In this document: one piece after another, positions 48,204-61,350 of the stretch
Layout: the number at the start of each line of letters is the position of its first letter
Numbering within the stretch: the first letter of the stretch is position 1
From: Luscinia megarhynchos
Lineage: Eukaryota > Chordata > Aves > Passeriformes > Turdidae
Assembly (NCBI GenBank): GCA_034336665.1
Contig: CM067576.1
Coordinates: forward strand, 13,197,385 to 13,261,384
Direction: 5' to 3'
Length of the DNA: 64,000 bases
Made by a program: the position numbers and the translations under genes
The notes under the pieces: model-generated
What the model was told of the DNA's origin: nothing
What the model saw: only the letters and a program-made list of their open reading frames with translations
Databases searched by the model: none

Positions 48204-51200
48204 GCTGAAACAATCCTGATGAATCAGGTCTCATATATCCTTGTACTCTTTACTTCTTTTCCCAAAAAGAGTCATGTAGTTAAACCATAGGATCTCTGGG
48301 ACATGAACAATCTTTGTTTCTTTGCCTGTATGTACTGAATAATGCAGCATCCTGATTTGTGACTGGGCTCCCAAGTGCTATGATGTAACACAAATAATGA
48401 ATGAAAGCACTTAATTTTTAATTTAAAATAAAATTGACAAAAGTGATTACTAATTTTAGACTTATCAACCAGAAACAGCTGGGATCTCATTTTAGGAGAT
48501 CCCAAGCATCTATGCTCTCAGATAATTCAAGTGCAGCTGAAGTGCTTAGATTGAGCACCCAATATCCTCGGCCCCAAAATTAATTGAGGATTTTGTAAGT
48601 GCTGGCTCAAACATTAGCACATTCTGTTGATTATCCTTTTGAGGGGCCTGTTCTTTCTGCATTCACCATGCAAGGCAAAGGGGCTCTCTGTTCCTGTCTT
48701 GTGTTTCAATAATCCCTTTCTCTTTCAAAGGGCAGGTGCTAATTAAATCTCACTTGAGGATGCCCAAAGAATCAAAAAGCCGATACCTCAAAAAATAAAT
48801 GCATTTCCACCTCTGCCTTATTTCCACCCATGCCATTCTCTGCTCACTTACTGGGCATCCTCCAATAATTTCCTCCAGCTGAGAGAGCTGGGACAGAGCT
48901 GCCTTGGATGCTGCTGGTGTGCTTGGATGGTCAACAAAGGGTGCTAATGGACATGGCAGCTGGCTTTCTCCCTCTTGAGGCTAAACATTTTCCCTGCACT
49001 AACTCCACACTTGACTGATCCAAAAGCTGACAGCTGTGAGTTTGTCCTGAAACCATGCTGCAGTAACTGCTGCCATTTCACAATATAACTCTACTTTCTC
49101 ATGTGGATTTAGTGCCAAGTACACAGCAGTTTGTGAGCCACGCAGTACAGAAAAAAAGCTGAGAGAAACAAACACGTTTCATTTCTGTCTACATTACCAG
49201 CACTTTTCCTTCTTTATTCTGAGGCTATGAGCTAAGGAAGAGTGTAAAATGAACCTGAGGCCTTTTAAAAGCTATGCCTGGAAAATCTGCTTTTGCATGA
49301 ATGACAAATGGGTAGAATTACAGACTCTGATGGAGATTTAACTGGATTAGCTCTTAATACTATATTTTATATTAATATTCACGAGTGTACTTTCAAGTCA
49401 CTCTCATTTAAAATTAGTTGAGGAATGTTCAAAGAACAAAAACCTGGGGGATACCTCTGAAATGATTGTGTATATTTGATACCTAGCAGTAACTCAAAAG
49501 TTAATGCAGTATTTTGCAAATTATGATTCTTGTTCCCACTATGTAAAGATGGAAGTTTTACCTCTGCTTTTTTTAGATCAATGAACTGAGGAAGGCACAA
49601 TAACTGAAATATGGAGCCTGCCAGGAAATTCAGAGACAGCAAACTCAACACATGCTGTATGTATGTGTAGTGTAGTGTAGTAACAGTTTTTACTTCACAC
49701 CATTCCCTTGTATTTCTGTTTCCATTTAATTCTCACAGCCTGACATATGACCAAACACTTAGAAGAAAAATTAGCAAATTATTAGTGATTATATTCCATT
49801 AAATCTTTGGAAAACTGGACAGTCCACTTGATTTTTGGCAAGAAATAGGTGTTTCAGAAGGTAAGGAGCTACTAGAGAATGTTTCATTTTTCTGAGTATT
49901 TTAGCACTGCTTGCATGTCTCACAAAATTGATCAACTTTTAGAAAAATCAAACAAACAGCCAAGTTACATTCTATTTGCAGCAATTAAATGGCATATAAA
50001 ATATTTTCAGAAGCTAAAGATTCAGTCCTAAAATAGCCACCAGAAATAAATCAGAAATGCTAAGAACTGTCAGGAATTCCAGCATCTCAAACTCTTTCTC
50101 ACTTCTGTGCCTGCACATGACCCTGAAAGTCCAACGTAACTGCAGGTGCCACACCTGACATTTCCAGCTCCTGATCTCAGCAGCCAATTCATTTTGAAAG
50201 CTAAAATTATTTTCTCTCTCAGAAGTTTCTTATAATAGCTTATTTGTGAAAAATACCAGCGTGAATCGATTCCTTGAAGCCAAAACTCAGGGCTGAAGAA
50301 AACACGAGCGCATTTATCACAACAATATAGTGCTGGAAAAAGCAATATTACTGTAACAAATCTGGAAAAAAACAATGAGTACTGGGAGAGGTGGAACACA
50401 GCCTGCTTCACCAATGCCAGAAAGATTTCACGCTGCAAGACAGTACTGTTTCAATTTTTTTCTGCCGTTATTTTTTTTCCTTTTAGGAGGATCAAAACTA
50501 ATTTAAATAACTGTGAAGGTTCTCATGCATTTCATACTTACACGTCATATTTTTATTCTTCTAATAATTTACTTAATATTAGGGAGAATATGTTTTCTAG
50601 GCTAGTGGGAGATTCCACAGTCCCAGTCCCCAATATCTAGACTAGCAGTGGAAGAGCTAAAGCAGCAGTGCTGACTTCTCAACTGTCTCAGCAAAGTTCC
50701 TCAGCCTTGAAGATCTCAGCTGCAACAAAAACAAAGTTTTCAGCCTCTCCTAGCTCAGATGTCTTTGTTCTCCCTTCTGAGACTGTCAAAGGGTGTTAAT
50801 TATATCTCACTGTAGCCTGAGGCTTGGGATGCCAGCCCTTGCCTATTAGCAATGAACTTTCCCATTGCTGCAAACCTGTGCCGGCTTTAAAACAATGTTG
50901 ACTAAGTAGAAATGCTCACATTTCTACCTGCCACCGTCACCAAGGTCCCTGAACACTACTCCTCTGCCTGGATTTCTCCTCAGGCTGGGATGAGGTGGGG
51001 AGCACTCGTGTCTCTGTGGGGAGGATGAGGTGACCCACCCTGAGCTGCGCCAGGGGCTGGTGCTGTTCAGCACAAAAACGACATCTCCACACTCTCTCAC
51101 TCCTTTCCTGGTTCCATGAAATTCAGACATTGTAAAAATTGCTCTGAATGTGAGCAAAGAGGGATGAAAGGAGCTTAAAATGTTTTAAGCAATTTCTGTG

Positions 51201-51275
51201 AAGAGATATGTATTGATCACCCAACTTCAGTGCAAGGGGAGCCAAGTACTGATACTCCCAGTGACCTCTGGAAGA

Positions 51276-51330
51276 ACCTGCTTAATTCCACTGATTCCTT
51301 AATTCCACCTGCTTAATTCCACTGATTCCT
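51276..51330. repeat. 24-bp direct duplication with 7-bp spacer
   Basis: A 24-bp unit beginning ACCTGCTTAATTCCACTGAT occurs at 51,276-51,299 and again at 51,307-51,330 with no mismatch. The spacer TAATTCC repeats part of the unit. The identity suggests a recent event. Confidence 0.92.
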
Positions 51331-53434
51331 GAGCAGCCTCTGAAAGCCATCAGCCAGGTCCCTCACTGCTGGGCTGTGAACAATCCCCAAAAGACCACCC
51401 CCACCTCTCAAGAGCCTCCCCATATCCTGACACTAGGGAAAAAGACACAGGAGGCAAAAATTCAGGATATTCAGATGTTCATTCTCCCACATGAGAATCC
51501 CAGAACCCATGTCTGGAAGATCCTTTGAAGGGAAACCCAGGCCCCTCAGCTGTCAGCTTTCTGTTCCTTACTTTTTAAAACTCATCTTTCTTCTCAATAA
51601 CTTTTCCAGCTCTTCTGCTCTCTATGGATTTAGCAAGCTGCTCAGGTTCCATTCCTTAACAATGCATCTTCCAAAAAAAGTAATTCCTTAAGTAACCATT
51701 CTTTCTTACTTGCACTGATTTAAAAGGAAAAAAAAAAAAACAACCCTTTTTCATCTCCTATTAAATTATCAATATATCCATTCTATACTCAGTTTTGAGT
51801 GTAGAATCACAATTTGAAAATAAAAATGAAAATGCAACATGATGCAATAGTTATTCATCATTCATAACCACAGCTTTTTCTGAGAATTACTGTTGCTTAT
51901 TACATAAAATTGTATATTTCAAGGACATGAAAAGGGCTAAAGGGAACAGAACATGTTTTTCTCTTTTCCTCTCTTCAGCAACTCAGAGAATGTGAGAACA
52001 ATCACAGTAAATATCTAGTCCTTCTGATACATTTTCATGTTGTTTTGCTTGTGTGTTTAAAAAATAACCATCAGTGGGATTTGCTGTAAAGCTGAATTGG
52101 GAAATGGATGGTTCTTAAATGCTGAATAAGGAAAAAAATTAATCCTATCATTTCAGATCAAAATAGGGCACAGAATAAGGACAAGATTTTGAATTTAAAT
52201 GAAAAGTAGTGACTGAAGCTGGTAAAATTATTGAATATACTGTCTGAGATTGTATTCCTTTTTCTGTTCACAACACATTTATAAGCAGACTACTTTCTAC
52301 CAATCAGATCACAATTAGTGGACCCTGGGTGAGAACATATCTCAGCATCAGAGTTCCTGATCAGTTATTCATTTCACTCTGCATTATTCATGATGTGCAA
52401 CTGGCCAGCTAAAATCACTGTATCACTTTTGTTCCTGGTGTAGACAAAACACTTCTAAAATGAAGAACAGAAAATATGCCTACTCATGTCAGAATATCTT
52501 TGCTTCTAAGTGTTTAGGGCCACTTTTATACAAGGAATAGTCATTCCACAAATAAACCCAGCTTAAAAGTAGCCAATAAGACAAAAACCAGAAGAGCTCT
52601 CTAAATTCAAACAGCTTTTGGACCTAGGTCATGGATCAGACAAATAGATCAGATAGACTACTCTAGGAAAGCTTATTTCTGCTCCACAGGAAAGTAATGG
52701 GAGGAGAATCACATGTAAAAATCTCAAATTGAGAAGCAAACATCGGAAGGAAAATCAAGAGGTTTAGACGTGAATCTCCTGATGGTATGGGATGATAAAT
52801 CATGCAGATTACTAAATGTATGTGACTAACACATCCTTCTTAATTGGCCTTTCCTCACATTCAGGCAAACATGGATATATAACTCAGTGTTCTGCTGCTG
52901 CATTCAGCCCTCCTTAGTGAGGATGTGTGGGAGCCTTCTTGTACATTTTTGTGGTAGGTATTTGTACCATCACAAAAATATCTTATATTTTGGTTTACCA
53001 GTGAAAAATACCAGTTTAGTACTGAAAAATAAGCCAACATTTAAGCAGATCAATTTCTTCAGCAGTCACTTTAAAATGGGTATTTTTTCACTGTATTGTT
53101 CAAACCAGCCTTGGTCAATCAAATACAGTTTCCTTGTTGCTGAGTCTTGATTGCTTCCATGACAACAATGCTATTTTATAGCAAGAATATCCTCATATAT
53201 AATTAAGGACACTATATGCTTGCTTACATTGAATTTAAAAGATAACTTGAAGAGCTCATCATGTTTCTTCAGTTATGGTCTCTGAACAGTACTATTAAAT
53301 CATAAATAATCAAAATTAAGGTAACTCCATGTTCTGTTATGGAGCTGTTTACAGAACTGCTGTTAATGCTTTAGATTTTTTCATTTAGAAAGCATTTAAA
53401 TGACTGCCATGTTATTTGGAGCCCACAAATCATG

Positions 53435-53500
53435 AAAATAAAAAAATAAACAAAAAACAAAAGCATCAATAAAAATAAAAAAAAAAAAGAAGGAAAAAAC
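53435..53500. repeat. A-rich low-complexity tract
   Basis: Mixed AAATA/CAAAA runs with an uninterrupted A12 stretch near 53,480. On the minus strand this yields a Phe/Leu-rich 82-codon frame that is compositional and not coding. Confidence 0.8.
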
Positions 53501-55337
53501 TCTAATCCAACATGAAAACAAAAATACAAGCTCATGCAAAAACCCATTTTCTCTGCCATGGAATGCACCTGGCACTTCCTAAAGCCTTGCAGAACACCTT
53601 TCTTTTGGGCACAAGGCATTCTGCAGGTGCTGCTTGGGGAGAGGAAGGACCTGCTCCCAGGACGTGGGCTCCTCCTGAGGCTCCCTCTTGAAAGTTTGGT
53701 GTCAGTTCTGACTTCTTTGCTTTTGAGATTTTAGTTTGTGCTCAGAGTAACAATTTTTTTTATACTTCAATACTGATGTGGCAATATCAAGGACTTTGAC
53801 ACAGAAGAATCTGAAGTTCAAAAGTAAAATCATTTAATGAATGCAGAGCACATCGCTTCTTCATTATGCTGAATCCAGCCCTGGAGTTGGGCAATGCATA
53901 CACTAATTCTCTATTAGAAATGTTATTCTACATTCTTCATTTGTAAAATAGCATTAGAAAAAAAGTCAAGATGTTTGGCTAAAAAAGCTTTCATACCATT
54001 TTGAACTTCCCTAGTATATTTTTAAAAGCAGGAGATAATCCTTTTTCTCAGCTATTGTGTTTTATTCTGTTGAAGGTTGCTGGCTCGTAAAACATTGTCC
54101 CTCCCTTTAAACTTTTCCATATAACTTGATTAGACAGCAGTAATCTCTAATGCTTTCATGTGCAAATTCAGGAGTGACCCGGAACAAGAGTTTCCTTCAT
54201 CCCCATGGCAACCAGGAGGATGGAAGAATGCCACTCACCAGGCAATGCAAGGCAAATTTCACCCCTTTGATGTTAATTAACAAATGGCTTTCAGAAAAGT
54301 CACTGCATTTTTCTCCTTTAAATGTTTGTGATAAATTTTTAATATGTCTGAAAATGAAAGAAATACAGAAGCACTGGCTGCTGAGAGGGGAGTGTGGACA
54401 ACTGCCTTGGCACTGGTGCTAGAGCAGTGATGACCCCCAGGAAGGGTTTGCAGCAGCTGCTCACAAATCACCTTGAGTGAACTTTGGGACTTGCAGTTAA
54501 GGACTGACACCTCCAACTAGTTTTATTGCTAGTGTATACTCCAATGTGGGCCCTGCTATAAGAAAGCTGTCCATCCATTTTCAGTTGTGAGCACGAAAAA
54601 AAATAATAGGATTACACACAAAAAAATTTCTTAAGATAAGGTAATAAGCATATCCTAAATAATTTAATATACTTATCATGAATATCACTTCTCACCTATG
54701 AATTTTATTTGCACAGTTCTTAGACTGCTTGTTACTCTTCTTCCTCTTTCCCGAATTGTCTGAATGCTTTAACTTTAACAAAAGTTATCAGTTCTTAGTA
54801 CAAATTCCTTTAGGGACTACTGAGCTGTTCCTAATTTTGCTGATGAGAAGGCTTGATAGTTATCAGTCACTCAAAACTCACCAAGAAACCCCATCAGAGT
54901 TCCTGCTATGAAGGAATTCTCCAATCCACTGGTTAAGATGCTTAGTTCACAGAATGTGTTTTCCCTTCTGCCCCTGATTTTAGATTTTCCAGGAACTAAT
55001 CACCTGGGTGAAACTTCATTACAGAGGCAATCTGAATAATTCCACGTGATCTGAGGAATTGTAGCAGAATTAAGCTGAAGTGAAAGAGCTACACTGCAAA
55101 CTAACCCTTACAGACACTGATTTCATTCTTACATGCTATGTTCTTACCAGACTCTGTGACTTTCACCTTGATCTTGTTTTTCCTGATAAGAATGCTTTCT
55201 TAAATAACGTCTAAGGTCTTGGAGGTGACACTGTAACTCAAGTTACCTTCAGCAAAGTTCAGACTGTGCTCTGTTCCCACTTGAGCACTGTGGAGGGCAG
55301 AACCTGGAGGAGTCACAGGATGCTCAGGCACTGAACC

Positions 55338-55475
55338 AGCTGTGCACTCCCTGTCCTTGCAGGTTTTCAAGACCAGAGCCTGGGCTGACCTTAGAGGAGC
55401 CCCTTCTCCAACCAGCTGGTTTGGACTTGCAACCTCCTGAGGTCCCTGCCAGCCCAAAATAGCATGTGATCAGAT
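55338..55475 (+). mobile_element. CR1 LINE 3' fragment, plus sense
   Basis: The order GCTGTGCACTCCCTGTCCTT, AGGTTTTCAAGACCAGAGCC, TGGGCTGACC, TGGTTTGGACTTGCAACC, TCCTGAGGTCCCTGCCAGCC and AAAATAGCATGTGATC follows the CR1 3' region. The family form has GGAGGTGTTCAAGACCAGGC, then GGATGA, then TTGGACTAGATGACC, then GAGGTCCCTTCCAACCC and terminal octamers. It is old, with a gap in the middle and a degraded terminal octamer. Confidence 0.75.
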
Positions 55476-57706
55476 ATCAGCATGGATTAAATTAAAAAAA
55501 AAAAAATCCTACAAGATGTCAGATATTAGAGCAAAAGGTAATGAACAAGAAGCAAATTTAAGCAACCCAAGATTTTTATGACATTCACTGTCCCAAATTA
55601 ACTTCAGCTGAAATGAGAACAAGGCTCTGATTGGAGACAAAAATGCAAGTTTCTAAGCTCCAGCAATGACACATTAATCCCAGAAACCTTTCCTTCCCTG
55701 AATGTTACAAAATCCCCTGCTGCAGTGTTGTTTTGCACCTCCCCATCAGTTAGGAACTGTGTGAAACTCCACAATGCTTTCCTAACACACACTACAGCAA
55801 AAGATTCTCCCTACCCATCACTTAAAAAAAATTACAGAATAAATTCCACTTGTCCTGTATTTGTGTGTAATCTTATTTAACAAGCTTGCTATTCAGCACA
55901 GCAGGGAAAGTCCATTAGAAGAATGATATGCAGGAATCCCACCAGAGTGTAATGAGAGGCTTCTCAGAAGGTAAGAAGTCACCTCCTTACTGCTCTTTGC
56001 CTTAACTATCGAAACTAAAGCACTGAACATAAATCTGCAAGGCTGTAATCCCAGAGAAGGAAAGCTGATGTGCTGTGTGGTGATTTATCTCTCACCCTTA
56101 ATTCACCCTCACTTGAGCTACTCTCACCACACAGAATGTAACTTTACCTCTAACTTTACAATTCTTTGTCCTTTAACACTGGCCCATGTTCCTCAGGGCA
56201 GGTGGAAGGAGTGGATGATGACAAGTATCCCACCTTGTACAGAAGAGTGGACTGCAAAAATTGGATATTTGAAGATGCTTGTGAATCCTTTGTGCCCCAT
56301 TCAATGCAAAGAGGAACACCCAAAGGTTAAGCTAAACTCTACAATAGTTTTCTAAATCAGAAATCTTAAGATATAGAAAAGATTTGAAAGGGATTCAGTG
56401 TAACCCTGTATCCTGAAAAACATTTAGATTTTAATCCAGTATCTGAAATCAAAATCCTCTTTGCATAGTGATATGAAAAGCACTTCTTTCAACAAGACTT
56501 AAATTATTTCCTAAAGAGACAGGAGAGTTTCAGAGACACCAAATGAGCTGGCATCTTGTTCTTGAATTTCTCTCTTAATATTTCCCTTTTTTCCAGGTAA
56601 TTTTTTTTCTTTAAATGGAAAAAACATGTACAGAACAATGATATTTTGACTAGACCTTCTGGTCAAACAGCTTTAACTGTTTTCTTCCAGGCAGGTTTTC
56701 AGCATTACCTTTCCATACTGATTTACATATAGGGACCTGCTTTCTAAAAGATATGTAGTTTCTGAAAAATATGACTCCACTGGAGAAAGTTGTTTTTCAG
56801 CCATCTGAGAAGGTGCCACTCCTATCTTCCAATTAGAGTGGTGCAGGCAGAGGGAGTAATCATGTTTACTTGGAAAAACATGAAAATATGCATATGCAAT
56901 ACAGTAAATAAAATTAAAATAAACATGAGATTTTGAATTTTATTTACTGGAAGTGGCTGGCTTAACTGTGCAACTGCTCAGCCTTGTATGTGAGTCATGC
57001 TAATGTATGAATTCATTCAATACAGTATGATTATTTTGCCAAGCAATATATTAGAAAACTCTTACCAGAACTTCCCAGAGCAGTCAGTCATATAAATTCA
57101 TATCTTATAATGAAAACAGAAATCACAGTGTTGTCTAATATGGAGCTACATAAGAACTGTTCTCAGTACCTTAAATATAAATTAATATATATAAGCTTTG
57201 TATGAATACTTACTAAATTAACATACTAAACAAAATTATTATCAGAATTTACTAGAAAAATAACTTCAATTTGAGAAAAAAATGACATTAAATCACTGCC
57301 TGGGAGTTCATCTATATGTTCCTTATATTTTTCCTATATACTTCTGTTACAGGTGCTGTAAAAAAAGTTAAATTTTATCTGTATGTTAACAATATGTTAT
57401 ATTTATTAAAAGAAGTCCAAGTATGACAATTTTTTGACAAGCATTAAGATGTAATAGTTTCTAAAGGGTCTGCCAGCAATGGAGGCTGGGCCCAACTTAC
57501 ACACTTAAGGAGACATAGAAGTGGATATTTGGTAAAATACTGGGATACTCTCCATAAACAGCACTGTTGAAACACTGCCTAATTTTCTGCATCTGCAATT
57601 TTCTATCCATAAGAAAAAAAATTGACCTCAAAATACTTGGAAAATAAGAAAGTGCCTGAAAGGGCAAGATGATGGAGTCCATTTAAAGGAAAGAATATAT
57701 ATACAC

Positions 57707-57710
<4 letters not shown>
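55476..57710. other. AT-rich non-coding DNA, no gene seen
   Basis: A 95-codon plus frame (56,068-56,355) contains an interval at 56,198-56,324 preceded by a pyrimidine-rich TTCCTCAG and followed by AAAG/GTTAAG, so it superficially resembles an internal exon. The peptide is not recognised, and no partner exon is visible. The rest is unique AT-rich DNA. Confidence 0.6.

Positions 57711-57744
<34 letters not shown>
57711..57744. repeat. (AT)17 dinucleotide microsatellite
   Basis: A 34-bp uninterrupted AT run, preceded by imperfect ATATATACACATAAAT. It is likely length-polymorphic and cruciform-prone. Confidence 0.95.
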
Positions 57745-57747
<3 letters not shown>

Positions 57748-57884
57748 CAGCCTGCTGCAGTTCACTTCTATAAGCACTTAAAGTGCACACCTACCACTGA
57801 GATGAACACAAAGACTGAGAACAAAACTGTCCAATATGATAAGGCTTTATATTTATTTCAATTTAAATTTCTTTGTTATTATAA

Positions 57885-58065
57885 ACAAAAAACCCAGTCC
57901 CTCCCCAAAAGCCTCCAAAACAACAAAAAAACCAAACCAAAAATTAAAAAAGGAAAAGAGCAAGAACAAACATAAAACAACAACAATAAACTCACAAAAA
58001 GAACCCCAAAAAACAACAACAACAACAACAGAAAAACCACCAAAACCAAACAACCCCACTTCTCC
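57885..58065. repeat. A/C-rich low-complexity tract with (CAA)n
   Basis: Almost free of G and T over about 180 bp. It includes CCAAACCAAAA runs and a (CAA)6 stretch at 58,012-58,030. It opens frames on both strands (Lys/Thr-rich on plus, Phe/Val/Leu-rich on minus) that are compositional. Its reverse complement resembles the T/G-rich tract at 10,548-10,662. Confidence 0.88.
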
Positions 58066-61000
58066 AAAATCAGAAAATCATTATGTCTACTGCTGGTATT
58101 TCTATTGCTGGTTTATTATGATTACTGGCATACAAAAAAAGATTAGGATAGTAACAGTAGCTGAATAGTGGTTTAGTGTCATGTAAGGAACTGAGCCAAA
58201 TTCAGGCTGGCAGATAGAGTAAGTTAGTAGACCCAAAGATTAGTAAAGATATTTCAAGCCTAAAGAAGGAGGAATTTCCATAAATATTTTGCCATGATCT
58301 GAATTCTGTCATCTTGAAAAGGATAAAAGTAAAAAATAAAAAGGAAAGGGAAGGACAATTTTTCTTTCAATGAACAGAAACTCACAGTATGAGTAGCGAG
58401 AAGGAGAGGATGGCAGCAGTAAAATCAGGCAAATCTGACTTTCAGGCAAAGAGCTGAACTTGCATCCACACTCAATGAATTGGTTAACCCAAGGGCAGCC
58501 CCTCAGACCACATGCAGAGCAGTGCCCTGCACCCCACACCTCTGAGGTGGGAGCTGGCACAGCCAAAACAACCCGACAGAGAAGACCTAGGGGCACATCC
58601 AGGTTGCAGACATAGACCTTAATAATAAATCTTACAGCAGAGTGTTTGAAGAAAGAGATGTATCCCAAATACATAAACAGGCCTCTGGACATCAGGGAAA
58701 CAATTCTGGCTGACAAAGGAACCCACATGCAGCCAAGAGCAGAAGAGCCTTCATTTGTGACTGGCAGCAGAGCTGGGCATTTCCTGCTTCCCCTGTATGT
58801 CCCCTATTGAGACTCTCCATAGGCTCTCTATAGTTTACAGCAGAAGGCTGAGGGAAGGAGACTCTGTGTTGACAAAAGAGCAGAAAAGAGAAGAAAAGGA
58901 GTTGTGATTTTTGCTGCTTGATGGCTGAGCAATCACCAGGACACCTTTCCCTTATTGAACAACAAAAGGAAAATGTGAATATGTAATGTTTGTTGGTATT
59001 TTCTGTGCTCGGCAAGAAGCACTTTGCTTCTGCAACTGTGATGTGAAGAATCTCTTCATGCTGGATGGCTTTAGTCTGTGGGCACCCTGATGAGCACGAA
59101 GAAAGAATCACAGAAAGACCTGACATCAAACCGGCTGCCAGCAACACCCTGACTTTACACTAGCATATAAAAAAGTGGAAAACAAGGATATGCATGAACA
59201 GTATGGATTTCTTTTTCTGTGCTTGGTACCAAGTCAATTGCTAATATGCTTCTGATGTGAAAACCTTTCACATGTACATCAGTGCTTCCAGGCACCCAGT
59301 TGAGACCATAGCAACAACAGATTTCACTGCATTGCTGCAGGAAAAGACTTTCCTCCTTTCCTTGCTCCAAGTCCTTTCTAAAGCAAAACCAGTGACCACT
59401 TATATACACATCAGCACTCTCATCTACTCTCCATGCACACCCTCAGCACACTTGAAAAATACAGCAGGACTTGCTTACTTGTGGCTGCATCAGAGAGCGG
59501 GAGGTGCAAGATCCTTTCTCTGTAATTACTAACAACTCAAACACTGTTATCTTAATTTCGTACCCTTTTCGTGTGTATATTTTTCATCCTGTCATAATGC
59601 ACAGCATTGTGTCTAAGTCACAGCACAGAATAATACAAAATAAATATTCTGATTAAGGCAGCTGCTTAAAAAAACCCCAAACACTAGAGCATAAATATTA
59701 CTACTTTTGTGCAATGCCTTACTTCTCTGCAGCATTCCCTATCAGTTCTGCCAGGGGTGTGCACTCTGTGCCACCTTCACTGCACAAGCTCTAAATGATT
59801 CAACAGATAATTACTTATCACAACAATGCTAGAGATGTTCTCATGCATCCAGAGACAAAGCAGTTGAAAAGAAAACAAACTCAGTTATTGATAAGACTTG
59901 TGCTGACTTATGTTTGAGCTGACTATGGATGCTATTTACATTATTATTTAAAGGGCTGATATTTTCCTGTGAAGTTTTAATGTCACATTCCATACACATC
60001 AAACTGTATTGTACTTAAAAGAAACTTCTACTTAAGTCATCAATAAATACTTTTTTAATAAAAAAACATGAGGAACCTACAGAAATAAAATATAATTATC
60101 TATTAATCATATAACCATAATGCTGGTCATACTATTTTCATCAATATATTCTGTCCAATATTTCATAAATACATTATGCCCATAAATGCAGAATTGAGCT
60201 CAAAGATGTACTGTCAGTGAGACATATGTTAATTAAACTTATTTCTTAAATGTTAAAAAAGTCAAAACACTAGAACTAAAATAATTCTAAAATTGTAGGA
60301 TTTTTCCTCAGAAGCAATTACTTCATTTTCATTCACAGCCCTGCTTACCCAGCCTAAACAGCACAACATCATGCTATGCTGCAGACAGCATTGGAAAATA
60401 GCCCAACATGTTTTAGGTTTTCATTTTTCATGCTTTTAATTTTTTTTTCTTTCAGTACTTTACTCTTAGTAATTTGACACTTTCAAAATGTAACACATAG
60501 ACTGCCAGTGTCACGCTGTGGATAAAGAATTTTGCATATTTGTCTATTGAATAATCACAACAGCATATATTTAAGCACAATAAGTCAAATATTTTAGCAA
60601 TTAGCAAAGAGCTCTTGTCCTTAGGCAGCCTAATACAAAACTTGTGACAATCTTCTAGTAACTGACACATTATGACATTTACTGCACAAAGCACTTCTCA
60701 GTTTTCCTGAGTGTGTAAATGCCTGTCTTCCAAACACAGGTATTTCCCAGGTGCTAAATAATAAATAACTTCATTATAATAACATATTCAATAACGATAG
60801 TGATAATATGATACTAATAACCTTTTTCCAACTTGCATTTAAGAACCTGTCTTTTTCAGTAATAAAGACATTAGCTTGCTGAAGCTGAATTTAGAACAGC
60901 AAAGAAGAGGATTTTCATTTTTTGTCATTATTAAAGATATTTTTTAGACAAGAGTTGAATTTATTTGACATACTCTATAAAGCTTGTGTTTTTTCATGTT

Positions 61001-61215
61001 CCAGTGTGTTACCAGGATCAAGTGCTACTTATTTGCTGCAAACTGGTATCATAAATCAATTTTAGTGGCCAGCAAGGAAACTTCAGCTCATTGGGCCCTA
61101 TATCTGATTCAGCCAGGCACTCCCTTATGTTGTTTGATAGATTTGATTCTGTTTTTAAAGAAAAAGTGTGGATACAGATGTTTTTTACACCACTGCCACT
61201 TACGGTTTGTATATG

Positions 61216-61267
61216 TCATAAAACATCCTTAGGTTATCCTCTCATAAAACATCCTTAGGATATCCTC
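61216..61267. repeat. 26-bp tandem duplication
   Basis: Two directly adjacent 26-bp copies (61,216-61,241 and 61,242-61,267) start TCATAAAACATCCTTAGG and differ at one base (GGTTATCC versus GGATATCC). This is a recent slippage or unequal-exchange event. Confidence 0.93.
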
Positions 61268-61280
61268 TCTTTACAGTCCC

Positions 61281-61350
61281 AGATAAATAAAAAATTTAAA
61301 TTAAAAAAAAAAAGAAATGAAAAGAAGAGAGAAAAAAGAGAAAAAAGATT
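61281..61350. repeat. A/GA-rich low-complexity tract
   Basis: A poly-A stretch (A11) passes into GAAAAGAAGAGAGAAAAAAG-type purine sequence. It resembles a degraded poly-A region but no retroposon body is recognised upstream. Confidence 0.75.

Larger units (their letters stand above)
48204..55337. other. AT-rich non-coding DNA, no gene seen
   Basis: Contents are a (GTAGT)-like short run at about 49,661-49,681, a GC-richer patch at 50,920-51,110, a 24-bp duplication at 51,276-51,330, an A12 run near 51,728 and an A-rich tract at 53,435-53,500. The 122-codon minus frame at 50,070-50,438 shows no domain. No gene is supported. Confidence 0.62.

Noticed and set aside
57836..58168. Opposing open frames, Lys/Thr-rich on plus and hydrophobic (membrane-like) on minus
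   Set aside because: The A/C-rich low-complexity tract lacks stop codons by composition. The apparent transmembrane peptide is T/G-rich DNA translated.
58309..59147. Two adjacent minus-strand frames of 139 and 151 codons
   Set aside because: They overlap in different phases with no domain, coding bias or recognised product. Lengths like these arise by chance when about 128 kb of both strands is searched.
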